A stretch of 64,000 nucleotides of DNA, from assembly GCF_003023845.1 (NCBI RefSeq), contig NZ_PYFT01000001.1:2108001-2172000 (forward strand), read 5' to 3'. This DNA is from Adhaeribacter arboris (GTDB lineage Bacteria; Bacteroidota; Bacteroidia; Cytophagales; Hymenobacteraceae). Positions 56,127 through 64,000 of the stretch are shown piece after piece. The notes beneath the pieces are model-generated. The model saw nothing but the letters and a program-made list of their open reading frames with translations. It was not told the DNA's origin and made no database searches. Position numbers and translations under genes: made by a program. Every line of letters starts with the position of its first letter. Position 1 is the first letter of the stretch.

Positions 56127-56806
56127 AAATCACCGGTATCTTTCAGCATATATCCCATCCCGATAACCGTATGAATAAGTTTAGCCGAAAAATCTTTATC
56201 AATTTTATTACGCAAATAATTTACGTATACATCTACCACGTTAGAGCTTAAATCAAAATTAACTTCCCAAACATTTTCGAGTAAACTTAGCCGCGACAGT
56301 ACCTTGCCTTTATTCCGGAGAAAGTATTCCAATAAAGTAAATTCGCGGGCGGTAAGCGTAATGAGTTTATTGCTGCGGGTAACGGATTTGGTTTCCAGGT
56401 TTAGTTGTAAATCGGCAATTGTAAGTAGTTCGGATTCCTCGCTAACGTAGTGCCGGCGGTGCAAGGCCCGCACCCGGGCTAATAGCTCCCTGAATTTAAA
56501 TGGCTTCGTTAAATAATCATCCGCCCCAGCATCCAGGCCAGTTACTACATCGTCGGTAGTTCCTAAAGCGGTAAGCATAAGTACCGGTGTTTTTTTATCC
56601 TGCACCCGAATGTGCTTACAAACTTCAATTCCGTTCAGGTTAGGTAAAATTACATCCAGTATAATAAGATCGTAAGAATTTTGGGTAGCCAAGCTTTTAC
56701 CCGTAAATCCATCGTAGGCCACTTCTACTTCGTAAGCCTGTTCCTGCAAGCCTTTCTTAATAAAAGCCGCCACGTTAGGCTCATCTTCTACAACTAGAAT
56801 ATGCAT
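56123..56806 (-). CDS. OmpR-family response regulator of the metal-efflux locus (CusR-like)
   Basis: 227 residues, receiver plus winged-helix DNA-binding domain. The acidic residues lie in VVEDEPN, the phosphoacceptor is D51 in IILDVILPN, the lysine is in YLTKPF, and the trans_reg_C domain has LTAREFTLLEYFLRNKGKVLSR and VDVYVNYLRNKIDK. It belongs to the CusR/CopR group. The direct repeats with 11-bp spacing at 49031-49069, upstream of the efflux genes, are the expected kind of binding site. It precedes the kinase gene on the same strand. Confidence 0.92.
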   Translation of the reverse strand: MHILVVEDEPNVAAFIKKGLQEQAYEVEVAYDGFTGKSLATQNSYDLIILDVILPNLNGIEVCKHIRVQDKKTPVLMLTALGTTDDVVTGLDAGADDYLTKPFKFRELLARVRALHRRHYVSEESELLTIADLQLNLETKSVTRSNKLITLTAREFTLLEYFLRNKGKVLSRLSLLENVWEVNFDLSSNVVDVYVNYLRNKIDKDFSAKLIHTVIGMGYMLKDTGDL

Positions 56807-56914
56807 TAGCTATTAAGTAAATGTTTTTACGCTACCTAAGTATCAATCAACCTGCTGGTATATTCTCCTTTGATTGAATGAAGAAATTCCGTAAGAACGT
56901 TTTGGTCTTATTTA

Positions 56915-58219
56915 CTATTTTTCAGATTGAATACGAGTAGGCGTGTCCTGACCGGCAATAATGCTACGGGCAGCTTGGGCAATTGCTTTTATAATATTGG
57001 TCATGTTCGCAATATCCAGGCTGGCAAATTCATCATCTACCGAGTGGTATAATTTATCTGTATCAATTTTATCGGTCGATAAAGAATGTGCGGGCACGCC
57101 TAACCGCGCGAGAGTGGCATTATCGGATCGGTAAAATAAATTTTCTTTGATGTAAGGATCGGGTTGGAAAGAATAGTTGGACCCCGCCAGGTTTTTTTGA
57201 AGTATTTTCCCAAAATCTGATTTATCAAACCCCGTAATAAAGCCGGCATTTTTACCAAACTGCGATTCTTTGCCAATCATTTCGATGTTAAACATGGCAG
57301 TAACTTGCTCAGGAATTAATTGTTTCGAAAAATATTGGGCGCCATAACCACCAATCTCTTCGGCGGTAAAAGCGACAAAGATCAAACTGCGGGCATTATT
57401 TTTCTGTTTTTTAAAATAATTTGCCAACGTTATAACCGCAGTAGTACCCGTAGCATCGTCGTCGGCCCCATTGGCGATGGAATCGCCGTTTACCGGATCT
57501 AGGATTCCAATATGATCGTAGTGAGCAGAAAAAATAACGTACTCGTTTTTTCGGGAAGTACCGGGCAAATAGCCGACAATATTTTTTAATGCTTTCTCGG
57601 TTATTGAGTTTTGCGCACTTACCTGAACGGTCTGAGGATTTTTAATGGAGGTAAGAGCAAAAACCAGAGTGGTACTATCTAAGCCTAATTGTATGTTATT
57701 GCGGCTCATGTAATTTTTATAACGCTTAAATAATTCAGCGTGGGCAGTATCAATTAAAATTAAGCCGCTTTTTCTGCTGGTAAGCGTTTCCTGAAACTTC
57801 TGGATTAAATTATCACTAGCCTCAATGCTGGTAGTATTTTTTACTTGACTGCTATTTTGGTTCCACTCTACTTTTTTGGCTCCAGTTCTGATAAATACAG
57901 CTTGTTCCGGCAAAGTTTTCCCATCGAGTAGTACCGTGCTACTTCCGGAGTTAACTTCGTAAGCGGCAAAAGGTTGTTCAAACGATTTCAGGCCGGGGAA
58001 GATTTGTAAACCAGCTTTTTTAAATTCGGTGCTAATAAAGGCTGCCGCTTTATCAATATCAGGAGTTAAGGCTTTCCGGCCTCGCATATTATCAGCCGAT
58101 AAGGTTTTAACTATCCTGGTAACCTCAGAGGCATTTATTGGAGTCTGGGCAAATAATTGCCCCATTAAAGTAATAGTAATAGTACAAGTCAGGATGAAAT
58201 GTTTCGTGCGAAAGATCAT
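56915..58219 (-). CDS. M28-family zinc metallopeptidase, exported
   Basis: 434 residues with a signal peptide (ILTCTITITLMGQLFAQ). A domain of about 130 residues, resembling a PA-type insertion, precedes the catalytic part. The zinc site is visible: SAHYDHIG (first His/Asp), GADDDATG (bridging Asp), AEEIGGYG (catalytic Glu pair), then further ligands near NIEMIGK and a late SLSTDKIDTD region. M28 enzymes are aminopeptidases or carboxypeptidases of the periplasm or surface. Single gene on the minus strand, about 108 bases after the regulator start. Confidence 0.88.
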   Translation of the reverse strand: MIFRTKHFILTCTITITLMGQLFAQTPINASEVTRIVKTLSADNMRGRKALTPDIDKAAAFISTEFKKAGLQIFPGLKSFEQPFAAYEVNSGSSTVLLDGKTLPEQAVFIRTGAKKVEWNQNSSQVKNTTSIEASDNLIQKFQETLTSRKSGLILIDTAHAELFKRYKNYMSRNNIQLGLDSTTLVFALTSIKNPQTVQVSAQNSITEKALKNIVGYLPGTSRKNEYVIFSAHYDHIGILDPVNGDSIANGADDDATGTTAVITLANYFKKQKNNARSLIFVAFTAEEIGGYGAQYFSKQLIPEQVTAMFNIEMIGKESQFGKNAGFITGFDKSDFGKILQKNLAGSNYSFQPDPYIKENLFYRSDNATLARLGVPAHSLSTDKIDTDKLYHSVDDEFASLDIANMTNIIKAIAQAARSIIAGQDTPTRIQSEK

Positions 58220-58527
58220 AAAATAATTAACTAAGGAGGTACCGCAATATATTTAAAAAATTGGTTTGGTTATGCATGATTACTGAGTCTTCCATATAAC
58301 TACTTCTGGTCGCATAAAGAAGTGAGTTTATTGTTTATTTTTAATTTTTTACTTCTTAAACCGGTAATGTTTATTCTTAAATAACTGACGGACTACATTT
58401 AAATAAAAGAGGCAATTCTTATTTCTTCTGAAACAATACAGCCTTTTACCAGTTTTGCTTCCGTTCACTCCTTTGAATCCTAGCATATAAGTTTCCGGGT
58501 GAATGAGTTTAATTTACTTTATTGTGT
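58220..58527. other. Intergenic region between divergent genes
   Basis: 308 AT-rich bases before the SDR start. No consensus promoter was found. A GTG/TTG frame just before the ATG at 58528 was not chosen as the SDR start, because the ATG directly precedes the NAD-binding strand. Confidence 0.3.
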
Positions 58528-59238
58528 ATGGCGGACAAAAATATTCTGGTAATTGGCGGCAGTTCTGGTATTGGAGCGGCTTTGATTCAGCAGTTATTAA
58601 ATGAGTATTATCAGGTTATTGCTATAAGCCGGCACCAACCAGCTGTTTTACCAATCGGTAATTTGACTTATATTTCCTGGGATGCGCGCCAAATTCCTAC
58701 CTCTAAAATAATGGAACAAATACCCGAGAGCTTGCATGGTCTGGTATACTGTCCGGGCACGATAAACTTAAAACCATTCAACCGGCTTACTCCAAAAGAC
58801 TTTCAAGAAGAATGGGAAATTAACGTATTAGGGGCTGTTACGATGCTCCAGGCTTTTTTACCTCACCTGAAACGAGCCGGCGAAGCAGGAGTGGTATTAT
58901 TTAGTTCGGTAGCGGCTCAAACCGGAATGAGTTTTCACGCTTCCACAGCTTCGGCCAAAGCGGCGGTGGAAGGTTTAGGAAAAGCGCTTGCGGCGGAGTG
59001 GGCGGCCTTAAAAATCCGGGTAAATGTAATTGCTCCTTCGCTTACCAATACTCCTCTGGCAGGTAATTTACTCGCTACTCCCGAAAAACGCGAAGCCGCC
59101 GGTAAGCGCCACCCACTTGCCCGCACCGGTACACCGGACGAAGTTGCCGCTTTAGCTTTGTTTTTACTTTCCGATCAAGCTGGCTGGATTACAGGTCAGG
59201 TAGTAACCATAGATGGAGGTTTATCGGCACTACGTTAA
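58528..59238 (+). CDS. Short-chain dehydrogenase/reductase lacking the catalytic tyrosine
   Basis: 236 residues from the ATG at 58528. Rossmann fold with the cofactor motif VIGGSSGIGAAL and a conserved acidic/nucleotide region (LVYCPGTINL in place of the usual NNAG). The catalytic Ser is S127 (SSVAA) and Lys is K144, but the position that should be Tyr is T140 (HASTASAK), exactly 13 residues after S127. Such a protein is unlikely to act as a normal reductase and may bind cofactor or act as a partner. It ends with the family GWITGQVVTIDGGLSAL. The photolyase gene begins 6 bases downstream. Confidence 0.88.
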   Translation: MADKNILVIGGSSGIGAALIQQLLNEYYQVIAISRHQPAVLPIGNLTYISWDARQIPTSKIMEQIPESLHGLVYCPGTINLKPFNRLTPKDFQEEWEINVLGAVTMLQAFLPHLKRAGEAGVVLFSSVAAQTGMSFHASTASAKAAVEGLGKALAAEWAALKIRVNVIAPSLTNTPLAGNLLATPEKREAAGKRHPLARTGTPDEVAALALFLLSDQAGWITGQVVTIDGGLSALR

Positions 59239-59244
59239 TTTAAG

Positions 59245-60567
59245 ATGGACACGCCAATTGTTTCTATTTTTTGGTTCCGGCGCGATTTACGCCTCACCGA
59301 TAATGCAGGTTTATACCATGCCTTAAAAGTTGGCATTCCGGTAATACCTCTTTTTATTTACGATTCTGATATTTTAGAACAACTCTCGGATCGGGAAGAC
59401 CGGCGTGTCCAGTTTATCCACCAAGCTATTGAGAGTTTAGCCGAAAGTTTACAATTATTGGGATCTTACCTACTAGTAAAGCACGGTAAGCCTTTAGAAA
59501 TATTTTCGCAGTTAATTCAGGAAAAAAAAATTGCAGCAGTATACACTAATCACGATTACGAACCTTACGCTCAGCAGCGTGATGCCGCAGTAGAACACTA
59601 TTTAAATAAACACGCAATTCCTTTTCATACGTATAAAGACCAGGTAATCTTTGAAAAAAGCGAGATTACTAAACCCGACGGTAAGCCTTACACGGTTTTT
59701 ACCCCTTATAAGAAACGCTGGCTAAACACGGTGAATTCTTTTTACGTAAAATCCTATCCAACCGAAAAATACACCTCTCAGTTTGTAACTATGCCACCTG
59801 AACCCCTCCCAACTTTAAAGGATTTAGGTTTCCGGGAAACAGACTTACGAACGCCCGGCAAAAGCGTTACCGAAAAAATTATTGCCCATTACGATAAAAC
59901 CCGGGATTACCCGGCTTTGGCAGGAACTTCCCGTTTAAGTGTGCATTTGCGGTTTGGCACCATTAGTATTCGGCAAACAGTACAACTCGCTCAAAAATTA
60001 AACGTTACCTGGTTAAACGAACTAATTTGGCGCGACTTTTACCACATGATATTGTATCATTTTCCGCACGTAGAATCCGGCGCCTTTAAGCCAGCGTATG
60101 ACTACATTCCCTGGCAAAATAACGAAAACCATTTTGCTCATTGGTGTGCGGGAAATACGGGTTACCCCCTGGTAGATGCTGGTATGCGCGAATTAAATGT
60201 CACAGGCTTTATGCACAACCGGGTTCGTATGGTAGTGGCCAGTTTTCTTTGCAAACACTTACTAATTGATTGGCGTTGGGGAGAAGCTTATTTTGCTGCA
60301 AAATTATTGGATTATGACCTGGCAGCTAACAACGGAGGCTGGCAATGGGCAGCCGGATCCGGCTGTGATGCCGCACCTTACTTCCGGGTATTTAGCCCGT
60401 TGGCTCAATTACAAAAGTTTGACAAGCAATATTTGTACGTAAAAAAATGGGTGCCCGAATGGGAAAGTTCCAATTATAGCAAGCCTTTGGTTGACCATGA
60501 ATTTGCCCGAAAACGGGCCATAAACACCTACAAAGCGGCATTAACGGAATATAAAAATAACAAGTAA
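59245..60567 (+). CDS. phrB: Class I CPD photolyase / cryptochrome
   Basis: 440 residues. N-terminal Rossmann antenna domain (FWFRRDLRLTDNAGLY) and a C-terminal helical FAD-binding domain. The electron-transfer tryptophans are at HWCAGNTGYP, IDWRWGEAYF and NNGGWQWAAGSG. The conserved NELIWRDFYHMI and LVDAGMRELNVTGFMHNRVRM are also present. It repairs UV-induced cyclobutane pyrimidine dimers using blue light and reduced FAD. The antenna cofactor cannot be inferred. It is coupled to the SDR gene (6 bases), with a shared transcript. Confidence 0.93.
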   Translation: MDTPIVSIFWFRRDLRLTDNAGLYHALKVGIPVIPLFIYDSDILEQLSDREDRRVQFIHQAIESLAESLQLLGSYLLVKHGKPLEIFSQLIQEKKIAAVYTNHDYEPYAQQRDAAVEHYLNKHAIPFHTYKDQVIFEKSEITKPDGKPYTVFTPYKKRWLNTVNSFYVKSYPTEKYTSQFVTMPPEPLPTLKDLGFRETDLRTPGKSVTEKIIAHYDKTRDYPALAGTSRLSVHLRFGTISIRQTVQLAQKLNVTWLNELIWRDFYHMILYHFPHVESGAFKPAYDYIPWQNNENHFAHWCAGNTGYPLVDAGMRELNVTGFMHNRVRMVVASFLCKHLLIDWRWGEAYFAAKLLDYDLAANNGGWQWAAGSGCDAAPYFRVFSPLAQLQKFDKQYLYVKKWVPEWESSNYSKPLVDHEFARKRAINTYKAALTEYKNNK

Positions 60568-60679
60568 TAATAAATAACGTTATAAAAATTTTAATATTGC
60601 ATTTTCAAATTTTCTCAATGTTTTGCTTACATTTATCAAATTTACAATTAGATTAAGGCGAGTTATAACTTTACCCTCG
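60568..60679. other. Short intergenic region before the giant repeat gene
   Basis: A TAACTTTA at 60666-60673 resembles the -7 box with one mismatch, 7 bases before the ATG, but no -33 element is properly spaced. Nothing else is seen. Confidence 0.3.
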
Positions 60680-63600
60680 ATGCAGCATACCATACGCTTC
60701 TTATACTTATTCTTTGTTATTGTACTTTTTTCTGTTACTTCTTACGCACAAAATTTATGTACTGCTACTATTTCTCCTTCTGGAACGGCCTTTATTTGTA
60801 ACGGTACCCCCGTAACCCTTACGGCAAACCCAGGAGTTGTGGATAGTGATCTAAAATTTAGGTGGTTTAAAGATGGGCAACCAATACCAGGGGCCACCAA
60901 CCAAACGTATAATGCGGCGAGTATAGGTACCTATGCTGTAGAAGTTAGCAGTATTTCTAATGCTTGCAGCCCAAATACTACTGACCCAGGTACCCGGATA
61001 GAGCTTGGTCCCAACCTTACCAGACCTGATTTTACTATTTCTCCTACGGGGGTGCAATGCTCCGGAATACCCTACACTTTTAAAATTGTTGGCTCTAATG
61101 ATACCAACGTGGAATATCTCTGGGATTTTGGCGATGGCACCATTGGCCGTGGCTACGAAGTAAATCATGCCTTTAATTACTTTGGTACCGGTACCAAACC
61201 CTTTACCGTCACCGTGGTTACTGCTTCCCGTGGTTGCCGTTCACAAACTTCTGCCCCTCAAAATGTAACGGTTAGTGGCGGCCCTAATTTTACCGAAGCA
61301 GATGTAACCGATAGTGCTGATTTTGAGGTATGTATTCCAAAAGATTCCGCTATCAGCGTAAAAGCCAAATTATTTAACAACATAGTTGCGGCTAATGCAG
61401 CGGGAATTACCGAGTATCTGGTTCGATGGACTCCGGGTGGAACCGAAGAAAGGTATACCCCCGACCAGTTCGACATTGACACTCCCATTCGGAATGCTAC
61501 CCCGTTTGATACCATTGGTACTTTTCCGATTAGTATAACTGCGGTTGGCGCCACATGTAATACCACAATTACCTTACTTTATGAAGTAAGCCAGAAACCA
61601 ACCGCCAATTTTCAGGTCAGTCCACCCGACGGGAAGAAGCGATTAGACCCTAATCAATGTGTTCCGGTGATTGTAACTCCTGTTGATAGTGCAAAAGGTG
61701 GAAATTTAACCTATAAATGGTCCGTGCTCAATAATCAAGGGCAACCCGCCGGTGGCGTTTCGTTTATCAATAATACTACCGATACTTCAGCTACTCCTGT
61801 TTTTCAATTTAATGAACAAGGCCGTTTTCAAATACAGCAAATTGTAACGAACCAATGCGGCAGCGATACTACTTCTCAAAGTGTATTAATTGCTTATCCG
61901 GAGATACAGTTAAATGCCGATGGACCCTTCTGTGGACCAACTACTATTAAGTTCTCGGATCAAAATGTATTTTATGATACTAACCTTGGAACGGAAGTGC
62001 CCGGATCTTTCCGGTGGGTTATTACAGGTACCAGCGGGGCTACCTTCGTGAATGGCACTTCGGCTAACTCAAAGTATCCGGAAATAAGTTTCCCGAATGT
62101 AGGAGAATATAAAGTTTCCGTTAGTTTTGCAAATGAATGCGGTAACTCCGCCGATGTAGCGCAACAGGGAGCCGGAGAAATAACTATTACCGTAAACGAG
62201 GTTCCACAACCGCCTACAATTACCGCAGCTGGTGTTTCTATTTGTTCCGGCGAAAGTACCGTTATAAGACCAACTGGTCCGGCGGGTAATACTTTTCTCT
62301 TTTATGGTTCAGCTACCGGTGGTACCCCACTAGACACAGCCGCTACCTACACTACTGGTCCTTTAACCGCCAGTACCACTTTTTACATAACTACTCTTAG
62401 CCCTAATGGCTGCGAAAGCGCTGGCGCCCGTACTCCCTTTGCTGTATCCGTGTTACCTCCTATTGCTAACAACAACATTTCCCAGGATCAGGAAGTATGC
62501 CAGGGTTCGGCACCTCAGTTATTATCCGGAACTCAACCAACTGGCGGTGATACAAATGGCTACAAATACGAGTGGCAACTTAGTACTACGGGACCTAATG
62601 GTACTTTTGCCACTGCTCCCGGAATAAATAATAGCCGCGATTACACGCCACCTGTTTTACAGCAAAATGCCTGGTTCCGACGTTTAGTATCTTCTGCATC
62701 CTGCACCGGTGATACCAGTAACGCTGTAGCTATCACGGTTACTCCCCGGATTACAGGTGGTAATATTACCGGCGATCAGCAAGTTTGTGCCAATGAACCC
62801 GTATTACCTTTAATTGGTAGCCCATTAGCAGGCGGCACCATCCAATGGCGCAGCAGCACTGTTAGCGCTACAGCAGGCTTTACCCCGGCTTCCAACATCA
62901 ACAACGAAGAAAATTATGAACCCGGCACGCTTAGTCAAACTACCTGGTTCCGGCGTTATGTTACTTCCGGCGGCTGTATTGACTCCTCCAATGTGGTAGT
63001 AGTTACAGTTGATCAACCTGTAACTAATAATACAATTCTAGCGGATCAATCGCTTTGCGGGGGCGAACAACCTGCCCCTTTAACTGGCTCTGATCCGCAG
63101 GGTGGCACTCTACCACTCCGCTATATTTGGGAAAGTAGCACCACTGGTTCTAATACCGGCTTTACCACTGCAGCTGGTACCAATAATACAGCTAATTATA
63201 ATCCAGCCGTATTAACTGTGACTACCTGGTTCCGACGTGGAGTAATCTCTGGTTCCTGCGATCCGAATTACAGTAACGTGGTACAAATAACTGTTCTGCC
63301 TTTGATTACGAATAATACCATTAGTGGTACTGAGACGGCGGTTTGTGAAAATACAGTTCCTAAAACTATTACTGGCTCTGCTCCATCCGGCGGTAATGGT
63401 ACTTATACCTATCTCTGGGAAAGCAGTATTACCAGCGCCACCGCAGCTTTTGCGCCGGCTGCTGGCACCAATAATACTCAAAACTATACACCACCGGTAA
63501 TCAGCCGTACCACCTGGTTCCGTCGGACGGTAATTTCTGACAATTGCACCAGTATTTCTCAAACAATACAAATCAACGTGAGTCCGTTACCACCTGTACC

Positions 63601-64000
63601 TGTAGTAGAAGCCAATAGCGTTACTACTTGCCAGGATAGTACCGCCACTTTAGTTGCAACAGGAACAGGATTAACTTACCAATGGTTCGAAACTCCTACT
63701 GGTGGCAATATCTTATTTGAGGGCGCTACTTTTGTTACTAACCCTATTTCTCAAACTACCACTTTTTACGTTCAGGCTGTTAATCAAAATCAATGTGTAA
63801 GTCCTGCCCGTACTCCAGTTACGGTAAATGTAACTAGTATTACAGCTAGCGCCGGGCGTGATACTACCATTATTGAGGGCAATACAATGGAATTAATTGG
63901 CCGAGGTGGCGTACGTTACAAATGGGAGCCTGCTACTGGTTTAAACGACTCGAATGTTGAACGGCCCGTAGCTAGCCCAACTAAAACTACTACCTATAAA
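60680..64000 (+). CDS. Very large exported repeat protein with PKD and Ig-like domains (3' end outside window)
   Basis: At least 1107 codons without a stop; the gene runs past the window. It starts with a signal peptide (LYLFFVIVLFSVTSYAQ), then beta-rich domains. A PKD domain lies around residues 115-195 (YLWDFGDGT at W148). Ig-like cysteine-containing units follow around 510-590. Four tandem units of 91-96 residues then repeat with WFRR at W665, W756, W850 and W946; each unit has a Cys-rich start (NNTIxxDQxxC) and a GTNNTxNYxP strand. This style is typical of surface adhesins or gliding-associated proteins exported by the type IX system in Cytophagales; its usual C-terminal sorting domain would lie beyond the window. 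Confidence 0.85.
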   Translation, partial: MQHTIRFLYLFFVIVLFSVTSYAQNLCTATISPSGTAFICNGTPVTLTANPGVVDSDLKFRWFKDGQPIPGATNQTYNAASIGTYAVEVSSISNACSPNTTDPGTRIELGPNLTRPDFTISPTGVQCSGIPYTFKIVGSNDTNVEYLWDFGDGTIGRGYEVNHAFNYFGTGTKPFTVTVVTASRGCRSQTSAPQNVTVSGGPNFTEADVTDSADFEVCIPKDSAISVKAKLFNNIVAANAAGITEYLVRWTPGGTEERYTPDQFDIDTPIRNATPFDTIGTFPISITAVGATCNTTITLLYEVSQKPTANFQVSPPDGKKRLDPNQCVPVIVTPVDSAKGGNLTYKWSVLNNQGQPAGGVSFINNTTDTSATPVFQFNEQGRFQIQQIVTNQCGSDTTSQSVLIAYPEIQLNADGPFCGPTTIKFSDQNVFYDTNLGTEVPGSFRWVITGTSGATFVNGTSANSKYPEISFPNVGEYKVSVSFANECGNSADVAQQGAGEITITVNEVPQPPTITAAGVSICSGESTVIRPTGPAGNTFLFYGSATGGTPLDTAATYTTGPLTASTTFYITTLSPNGCESAGARTPFAVSVLPPIANNNISQDQEVCQGSAPQLLSGTQPTGGDTNGYKYEWQLSTTGPNGTFATAPGINNSRDYTPPVLQQNAWFRRLVSSASCTGDTSNAVAITVTPRITGGNITGDQQVCANEPVLPLIGSPLAGGTIQWRSSTVSATAGFTPASNINNEENYEPGTLSQTTWFRRYVTSGGCIDSSNVVVVTVDQPVTNNTILADQSLCGGEQPAPLTGSDPQGGTLPLRYIWESSTTGSNTGFTTAAGTNNTANYNPAVLTVTTWFRRGVISGSCDPNYSNVVQITVLPLITNNTISGTETAVCENTVPKTITGSAPSGGNGTYTYLWESSITSATAAFAPAAGTNNTQNYTPPVISRTTWFRRTVISDNCTSISQTIQINVSPLPPVPVVEANSVTTCQDSTATLVATGTGLTYQWFETPTGGNILFEGATFVTNPISQTTTFYVQAVNQNQCVSPARTPVTVNVTSITASAGRDTTIIEGNTMELIGRGGVRYKWEPATGLNDSNVERPVASPTKTTTYK
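62452..63582 (+). repeat. Four tandem ~280-bp coding repeats inside the surface protein
   Basis: Four consecutive units encode 91-96 residues each, marked by the WFRR codons at 62672, 62945, 63227 and 63515 (spacings 273, 282 and 288 bases). The units share the order C-x5-P, GGxxxYxW, FxxAxGxNN, NYxP, TTWFRR but differ at many positions, so the duplication is old. Confidence 0.75.

Noticed and set aside
61258-63571. Several minus- and plus-strand frames of 60-120 codons in the giant repeat gene
   Set aside because: They are shadows of the uninterrupted 1107-codon plus frame.
1-64000. CRISPR arrays, tRNA or rRNA genes, insertion sequences, prophage
   Set aside because: No regular short repeats with spacers, no tRNA/rRNA-like sequence and no transposase, integrase or phage structural frame was seen on either strand.

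Overview
This window looks like a chromosomal segment of a Bacteroidota bacterium, most likely from the Cytophagales (Hymenobacteraceae, an Adhaeribacter-like organism; the genus is a guess). The evidence is a TonB receptor/DUF4249 pair, DUF3857 transglutaminases, MacB/FtsX-type ABC permeases next to an NtrB/NtrC pair, a gliding/adhesin-type repeat protein, promoters resembling the Bacteroidetes TAnnTTTG -7 element, few Shine-Dalgarno sites and an AT-rich background. I see no rRNA, tRNA, CRISPR array, transposase or phage gene. It reads as ordinary core and accessory chromosome.

Layout. 1-4.7 kb: the end of a HAD phosphatase gene, an M50 membrane protease, and an MBOAT O-acyltransferase with its SGNH partner. 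4.7-9.4 kb: two long perfect hairpins, then two coupled DUF3857 proteins, one with a degenerate and one with an intact transglutaminase centre. 9.5-13.5 kb: a 2-hydroxyacid dehydrogenase, three DoxX-like membrane proteins and a BLUF blue-light sensor. 13.9-18.7 kb (minus strand): RidA, a D-serine dehydratase/D-threonine aldolase-type enzyme, a membrane dipeptidase and an amino-acid permease, together a plausible D-amino-acid salvage cluster interrupted by a GC-rich island. 18.8-27 kb: a flavin monooxygenase, a DUF92 protein, an EamA protein, an orphan four-helix sensor, a lipoprotein, a histidine phosphatase, a thioredoxin, an esterase and a membrane protein. 27.6-35.9 kb: a kinase with a receiver-only regulator, then NtrB/NtrC-like genes divergent from a MacB-like ABC transporter that has a sigma-54-like promoter. 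36-44 kb: small unknown genes, possible small RNAs, a TerB-like protein, an M61 peptidase and a TonB receptor with its DUF4249 lipoprotein. 44-49 kb: a CDF metal transporter, a bifunctional nuclease, electron-transfer flavoprotein, a TPR protein and an orphan PAS-like domain. 49-56.8 kb: a complete heavy-metal RND efflux operon facing its two-component system, with a four-copy 11-bp-phased repeat at its promoter. 56.9-64 kb: an M28 peptidase, an SDR lacking its catalytic tyrosine coupled to a photolyase, and a very large repeat adhesin that runs off the window.

The parts that most repay checking are the regulatory DNA of the metal-efflux operon and of the ABC transporter, the GC-rich island at 16.6 kb, the hairpin clusters at 4.75-4.87, 35.7-35.9 and 37.1-37.2 kb, and the SDR/photolyase pair. 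I did not find a clearly new multi-gene defence or biosynthetic system. All family assignments rest on motif recognition by eye; no database search was run.
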